Source: JBJMQS01 sp045802605
GTDB lineage: Bacteria > Planctomycetota > Planctomycetia > Gemmatales > Gemmataceae
Reading direction: 5' to 3'
DNA: 64,000 bases
Assembly (NCBI GenBank): GCA_045802605.1
Contig: JBJMQS010000073.1
Span: forward strand, 202,686-266,685
Shown: positions 60,637 through 64,000 of the stretch, piece after piece
How the letters are laid out: every line of letters starts with the position of its first letter
Numbering within the stretch: position 1 is the stretch's first letter
Notes under the pieces: model-generated
Database searches by the model: none
What the model was told of the DNA's origin: nothing
The model's input: the letters and a program-made list of their open reading frames with translations, nothing else
Program-made: the position numbers and the translations under genes

Positions 60637-62067
60637 ATGAAACTCTTCGCCGCAACGCTGCTCGCCCTCGTCACCTGCGCATGTACTATCTCACTCGCGC
60701 AATCGCCGACGGAACCCTCCGGCCCCGCCCAGACCAGCTTCGATCTCATCGATTCGGCAAATTACCAACTCCACCCCTGCGATTCCGAATTGCAATGGCT
60801 CCTGAAGGAACGCGTGCGAGTCGCCGTCGCCGAATTGCGGGCAATGTTGCGTGTAGACATCGGCCGCGGGACGCTGACCCGGCGCTTCGAAGCGGGCGAA
60901 CATGTCAAGTGCGCTCGATTGGCACTCGTATGCAATCCGCAAGAACAACTGGAAATTCTGCGGCAACATCTCGTGTACGCGCGGCACCTGGTAGGCGTGT
61001 ATCGACCAATACTCGATGCGGGCAATTTGCGTGAGCAAAACTGGCATCAGATTCTCTATCACCGCATCGATTGCGAATTGCAGGTCGCGCTAGTGATTCG
61101 ACAGTGCTGGGGTTGCCCCTATCGTCCGGGACCGTGTGATCGCATCGAAATTCAGATCGAAGCGCCCAATGCGGAAGAATCGCCCTTGCGCCAGTGGGAA
61201 GACTTGCCGCCGATTCCACTGCCGGAGTTGGCCCGAGTCAAGCCTCCCACGGTTTTGCCAACCGACGATGATGTCCGGCGGCTTCTCAAGGAACGAGCCG
61301 CTTGTGCTTTGCGCGAATTTCGACTCCGTACGCAGGAATCATTCCATGGCCGCGGGACTTACGAAGATTGGCATACGGCCGCCGAAAACTCGCGGGATTC
61401 CTTGCTGTCGCTGACGAGCGACTGTAATCAGCATCTCGAGATTCTGAAACTGTATCGCGAGAGTCAGAAGGCTTACCAGGAATACGAGCGGCGATTGTCA
61501 TGGAATGCGGACATGTTCTGGTGGTTCTTCGATCATATACGCTACGACTGGGCTTGCAGCGAAATTGCGGTGATGATTTTCGAGCAACGCGTAGCTAATG
61601 GAGGCTGTGTTCCCGCGTTACAAACACCCTTTCCTGCGCCAGATATATCTGGAGACATCAATTCGAATCGTGAAAATCCGGAATATCCCTCTCCGCAATT
61701 TGCAACAGCTCAGCAATTTACCGTCGGTGAAAATGAATTCGACTTGCGCGGGTATATGAAACGAAGGATGAATCACGCGCTGCGAGAGACTTCGGGTCTA
61801 TTTTACCAATATCGCGTTGGCCGTGGCACTCTCGACGGTTTGATTGTGGCCGCGCAACGCGCCCGCAACGCCCGGCTGGCCGTGACCTGCGACCCAGCCC
61901 AGCGAATTGTGATATTGACCGAGTATCGCGACTTCCTGCGCAACGTTGAGAAGTTGAACCAAGCTCGCTTTGACGTTGGTGGTATTCGGCAGGAAGATCT
62001 CGAATCGTCGCGATACGAGCGGCTCAGCGCGGAGATTGAATTGCTCTGGGCGCAAGGATGGCGTTAG
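60637..62067 (+). CDS. Exported protein with three tandem TolC-hairpin-like repeats
   Basis: 476 residues. A hydrophobic start (A-A-T-L-L-A-L-V-T-C-A-C) is a signal peptide with Cys residues that may form a lipobox. Three similar units follow at about 52-152, 210-320 and 368-470, each opening L-L-K-E-R or Y-M-K-R-R, then G-R-G-T, then L-E-I-L or I-V-I-L, and ending in a long helix. The third unit contains Y-R-V-G-R-G-T-L-D and A-R-F-D-V-G-G-I-R-Q-E-D-L-E-S, nearly identical to segments of the window's TolC protein, yet there is no beta-barrel strand. It is thus a soluble or anchored helical protein of unknown function. Confidence 0.75.
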   Translation: MKLFAATLLALVTCACTISLAQSPTEPSGPAQTSFDLIDSANYQLHPCDSELQWLLKERVRVAVAELRAMLRVDIGRGTLTRRFEAGEHVKCARLALVCNPQEQLEILRQHLVYARHLVGVYRPILDAGNLREQNWHQILYHRIDCELQVALVIRQCWGCPYRPGPCDRIEIQIEAPNAEESPLRQWEDLPPIPLPELARVKPPTVLPTDDDVRRLLKERAACALREFRLRTQESFHGRGTYEDWHTAAENSRDSLLSLTSDCNQHLEILKLYRESQKAYQEYERRLSWNADMFWWFFDHIRYDWACSEIAVMIFEQRVANGGCVPALQTPFPAPDISGDINSNRENPEYPSPQFATAQQFTVGENEFDLRGYMKRRMNHALRETSGLFYQYRVGRGTLDGLIVAAQRARNARLAVTCDPAQRIVILTEYRDFLRNVEKLNQARFDVGGIRQEDLESSRYERLSAEIELLWAQGWR

Positions 62068-62432
62068 CTCGACACCTCTGGCGTCGAGCCCGGCGGGGAT
62101 AAACTCCGCTGCTCTTTCTGAAACGCCCATGCGCCTCTTGTTAGCCGGACGCGCAAGCTACGGAAAGCAGAGACTCGGCCCCACTCTTGTTAGCCCGATG
62201 CGCAAGCGGGGGAGATCAGAGGCTCGGACCTGCATCAGAGTCTTCGCTTCCCGTAGCTTGCGCGTCCGGCTAACAAGATAAGATCCGGTCCACAAAGACA
62301 TGGTTCGAATCCTTAGCGCGCCGTGTCTTAAGGAGCGGCGGGGTTTATCGCGCCGGGCATTCTCAGCAAGGCCATATCCCGGAGCCGAACGCGTAGAATG
62401 TGTCTGCCTCTGTAGCCTCAAGAGATTTTTCC
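62068..62432. repeat. Intergenic region with GTTAGCCGGACGCGC repeats
   Basis: 365 bases between the two hairpin-protein genes. Units at 62138-62174 and 62187-62215 (plus) and 62248-62277 (inverted) belong to the same family as the cluster at 60.3 kb. The middle unit diverges (GCCCGATGCGCAAGCG). No other gene is visible; a GGTTCGAATCC string at 62302 is not a tRNA. Confidence 0.82.
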
Positions 62433-62834
62433 ATGAAAAATATATCGAGACTCTTGATACTGCTGGCCATGTCCGGCCTCGTGCAATTGGCCCGCACGAC
62501 GGCTCAACCAGCCAACGAGTCTCATGAATCCGAGTTACGAAAACTACTCCAGTACAAAGTCGAACTGCGCCGGAAAATGTTTGACGTGCTGAATTCAGGC
62601 GGCAAGGCTGTACCAGAAGCTGAGTTGGCAGCTGCCAAACGCCAGGTGATGGAAGCGGAGTTAGATGCAGCGGAAACGAAAGCGCAGCGGATCGCCATTC
62701 TGCAAAAGCTCAGCGCCTTCGCGAAGGCAAATTTTGAGGCTGTGCAAAATCTCGAAAGTAAAATCGAGTTGATCCGAGCTGAAGTTGAGTGGACCGAGGC
62801 GGTAATTGCTTTGGAACGCGAGAAACTCAAATAG
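62433..62834 (+). CDS. Small exported protein with one hairpin repeat
   Basis: 133 residues from the ATG at 62433. A signal peptide (I-S-R-L-L-I-L-L-A-M-S-G-L-V) is followed by one copy of the helical unit seen three times in the preceding gene: L-L-Q-Y-K-V-E-L-R-R, A-Q-R-I-A-I-L-Q-K-L, then a long second helix with A-V-Q-N-L-E-S-K-I-E-L-I-R-A. The Gly-rich turn G-G-K-A replaces G-R-G-T. It is likely a helical hairpin outside the cytoplasm. Function unknown; the pair with the preceding gene is the only context. Confidence 0.7.
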   Translation: MKNISRLLILLAMSGLVQLARTTAQPANESHESELRKLLQYKVELRRKMFDVLNSGGKAVPEAELAAAKRQVMEAELDAAETKAQRIAILQKLSAFAKANFEAVQNLESKIELIRAEVEWTEAVIALEREKLK

Positions 62835-62839
62835 TGATT

Positions 62840-62930
62840 TTGTTAGCCGGACGCGCAAGCTACGGAAAGCAGAGACTCTGCCCCACTCGCGAGTCTTTTT
62901 TCTCGTGCCCAAGCTCTGCTTGGGAACGAG
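62840..62930. repeat. GTTAGCCGGACGCGC unit followed by a GGGAACGAG palindrome
   Basis: One more unit of the GTTAGCCGGACGCGC family (62840-62876), followed by the near-perfect palindrome CTCGTGCCCAAGC ... GCTTGGGAACGAG (62902-62930). The palindrome is a dispersed type I know from cyanobacteria and planctomycetes. Together they fill the space upstream of the next, start-less reading frame. Confidence 0.75.
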
Positions 62931-62935
62931 AATGA

Positions 62936-63256
62936 GACCGAGGTGATACGACGACAACGAAAAAAGTTTGGTTTCTTTCCTTTGGCTTAAGCTGGCTGGC
63001 GTCCGCAGTGGGTTGCAATATCGGACAAATTCTAGGCTTGCTAGGAGAAGTTTTCTTTGAAAACGTTCTCGTATGTACGGCTGTCGGCTTTGTGATCGGT
63101 TCGCTGGGCGCGATTGTCGTTGCACCGTGTACGATAAGCGCGCCAGACACCGAGAAAGGAACTGCGCTTGCAGTCGGTGTCACATGCATTGGCTTAGTCA
63201 GCCTTTTCGCGTCGATGACGTTTTTTCTATGGGCCTTGATGCACGCTCGGATATGA
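62936..63256 (+). pseudogene. Small membrane protein with missing start, possibly truncated
   Basis: The plus frame 62936-63256 is open after a TGA at 62933. It encodes a lipoprotein-like signal (K-K-V-W-F-L-S-F-G-L-S-W-L-A-S-A-V-G-C) and then two hydrophobic helices (V-L-V-C-T-A-V-G-F-V-I-G-S-L-G-A-I and A-L-A-V-G-V-T-C-I-G-L-V-S-L-F-A-S). No ATG, GTG or TTG occurs before the GTG at 63008, which would remove most of the signal segment. Either translation begins at 63008 (82 residues) or the 5' end was lost next to the repeats upstream. No family is recognised. Confidence 0.4.
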
Positions 63257-63319
63257 AAGTGGGTTCCTCCGTTCGTTCTCAACTCTGCACCAGAACGCAC
63301 GACCGGCGAGTCCTGGTTT

Positions 63320-63385
63320 GTACTAGCCTGAAGCGCGAGCGAAGATGGGCTCGACCCTTGCTTGCGCGGCCCACTAATTCCGTGC
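63320..63385. repeat. Degenerate CTAGCCTGAAGCGCGAGCG-type repeat
   Basis: CTAGCCTGAAGCGCGAGCG and, after about 17 bases, TTGCTTGCGCGGCCCACTAAT, which is roughly its inverted counterpart. The form resembles the dispersed CTAGCCCGAAGCGCAAGCG repeats known from Pirellulaceae genomes. It lies between the small membrane protein and a convergent gene. Confidence 0.5.
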
Positions 63386-63820
63386 CTGATCCAAATGCTT
63401 CCGAATAGTCGCTTGCAACGCAGCCACGGTGCCATAATCGCGGTATTCGAAGCTCAGTCCCACGGGTTTGATGGCCGTGAATTGCATTGGGTCTTGATGG
63501 GCGATCTTGTTCAAGTCGGGCTGGAAATCAATCTGTAAGCGTTGACGGTAAAACTCCCAAAGTGTCGGCCAGTCATCACTGAGATTGGGATCCTGTTGGG
63601 GCAATTTCTCCAATTCGCTCCACGATTGGGGCCAGCGCCCTTGCTCATTTACGAATCGGTCTACGAGAGAGATGACGCGAGTAATGGCTTGTAAGTTCCT
63701 TTCCGCTTCCACCGCAATGTAAACACATCGAAGACCCCAGGCGATCCCAGTGAACGTGATGATCAATACCACCGCGATCGCGAGGCGGAGCCAACGAAAT
63801 CGAGGTCGAGCGTGGGACAT
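63374..63820 (-). CDS. Single-pass membrane protein of unknown function
   Basis: 148 residues from the ATG at 63820; an ATG at 63859 would add 13. An N-terminal helix (L-A-I-A-V-V-L-I-I-T-F-T-G-I-A-W) is followed by an outside domain with a helix that continues from it (A-E-R-N-L-Q-A-I-T-R-V-I-S-L-V-D-R-F-V) and then G-R-W-P-Q-S-W-S-E-L, a G-x-W/Y-P-x-S-W-x-x-L pattern seen in pseudopilin-like planctomycete proteins. A prepilin peptidase site is not present. The rest (F-Q-P-D-L-N-K-I-A-H) is beta-like. Confidence 0.65.
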   Translation of the reverse strand: MSHARPRFRWLRLAIAVVLIITFTGIAWGLRCVYIAVEAERNLQAITRVISLVDRFVNEQGRWPQSWSELEKLPQQDPNLSDDWPTLWEFYRQRLQIDFQPDLNKIAHQDPMQFTAIKPVGLSFEYRDYGTVAALQATIRKHLDQARN

Positions 63821-63962
63821 GCGGGCTCTTGCAGGAGGATCGGGGGTAAGCGATGACATTGTAGCCGTGCGGACACCTTTCTATCGCGGCGAGTGCGGCG
63901 AGGTGAAGGAGAAGTAAGCGAGAGAGTTGTCCGTTCGATTTTGGCGAGCGGGGTTGCGTAAG

Positions 63963-64000
63963 CGCCCCGAGCGCTTGCGAGCCGCGAAAGACTCGGGGCG
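63963..64000. other. Inverted repeat at the window edge
   Basis: CGCCCCGAG (63963-63971) and its complement CTCGGGGCG (63992-64000) with a 20-base loop containing CGCTTGCGAGCCGCG. It may belong to the repeat families above or be a terminator; the window ends at its last base, so the flank cannot be judged. Confidence 0.4.

Noticed and set aside
62290..62330. GGTTCGAATCC string resembling a tRNA T-loop
   Set aside because: The flanking bases do not form a T-stem, there is no acceptor stem, anticodon arm or CCA, and the place is within repeat DNA.
62860..63435. 191-codon minus-strand frame
   Set aside because: It runs through two repeats and opposite a frame with membrane helices; the residues (Ser/Arg/Lys/Pro) look random.

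Overview
The window looks like a chromosomal segment of a planctomycete (Planctomycetota). The evidence is the mix of genes rather than any single marker: a very large secretin with a repeat-rich N-terminus, a PilM fused to a PilN-like segment and followed by two large unfamiliar membrane proteins, a WD40/serine-threonine kinase pair, a dockerin-like secreted protein with the 'LESR' N-terminal motif, many secreted proteins of unknown function, and families of intergenic palindromic repeats. GC content is high and coding density is ordinary. I cannot name the genus.

Layout. 1-614: 3' end of a family-2 glycosyltransferase. 654-4595 (-): secretin. 5-7 kb: a CbrC-family protein, a PIN-domain protein with a small partner, a zinc-ribbon protein. 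6.8-14 kb: thiL, then a WD40 + protein kinase operon, then on the minus strand a response regulator, an RlmI-type rRNA methyltransferase and a secreted protein. 14-21.8 kb: a DUF3592 membrane protein, a dockerin-type secreted protein, a YHYH protein, a small secreted protein, MtfA-like peptidase, a methyltransferase and a FliA/WhiG-type sigma factor. 22.3-32 kb (+): J-protein, rnpA, yidD, two signal peptidases I, a thioesterase, a TssM/IcmF-like GTPase, gamma-glutamyltransferase and an outer-membrane beta-barrel protein. 32-36 kb: a Rieske oxygenase with an upstream aspartic protease (-), archease-rtcB (+), a Uma2 protein (-). 36-38.8 kb (+): C26 amidotransferase, esterase, ATP-grasp enzyme. 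38.8-42.2 kb (-): TolC-type efflux lipoprotein and a coiled-coil protein. 42.6-47.1 kb: a 1517-residue VWA/secretin-N-domain/TPR protein closed by a strong terminator. 47.3-49.6 kb: two secreted proteins. 49.9-56.0 kb: the pilM operon with a terminator. 56-60 kb: methyltransferase, fatty acid desaturase, DUF885 protein. 60.3-64 kb: a repeat-rich region with two unfamiliar secreted helical-hairpin proteins, a damaged-looking small membrane protein and a single-pass membrane protein.

How parts fit. The pilM operon and the distant secretin probably belong to one type IV pilus / type II secretion-like envelope machine. The VWA protein at 42.6-47.1 kb shares short sequence blocks with the periplasmic part of that secretin, so it may work with it. 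The dnaJ-rnpA-yidD-lepB-lepB run is a protein folding and export neighbourhood. The archease-rtcB pair is an RNA ligation/repair module. The most unusual material is the pair of stand-alone proteins built from what look like TolC alpha-hairpins (three copies in one, one copy in the other) in a cluster of dispersed repeats at 60.3-63 kb, together with the VWA/secretin-domain fusion and the TssM-like GTPase in an operon with no other type VI secretion gene.
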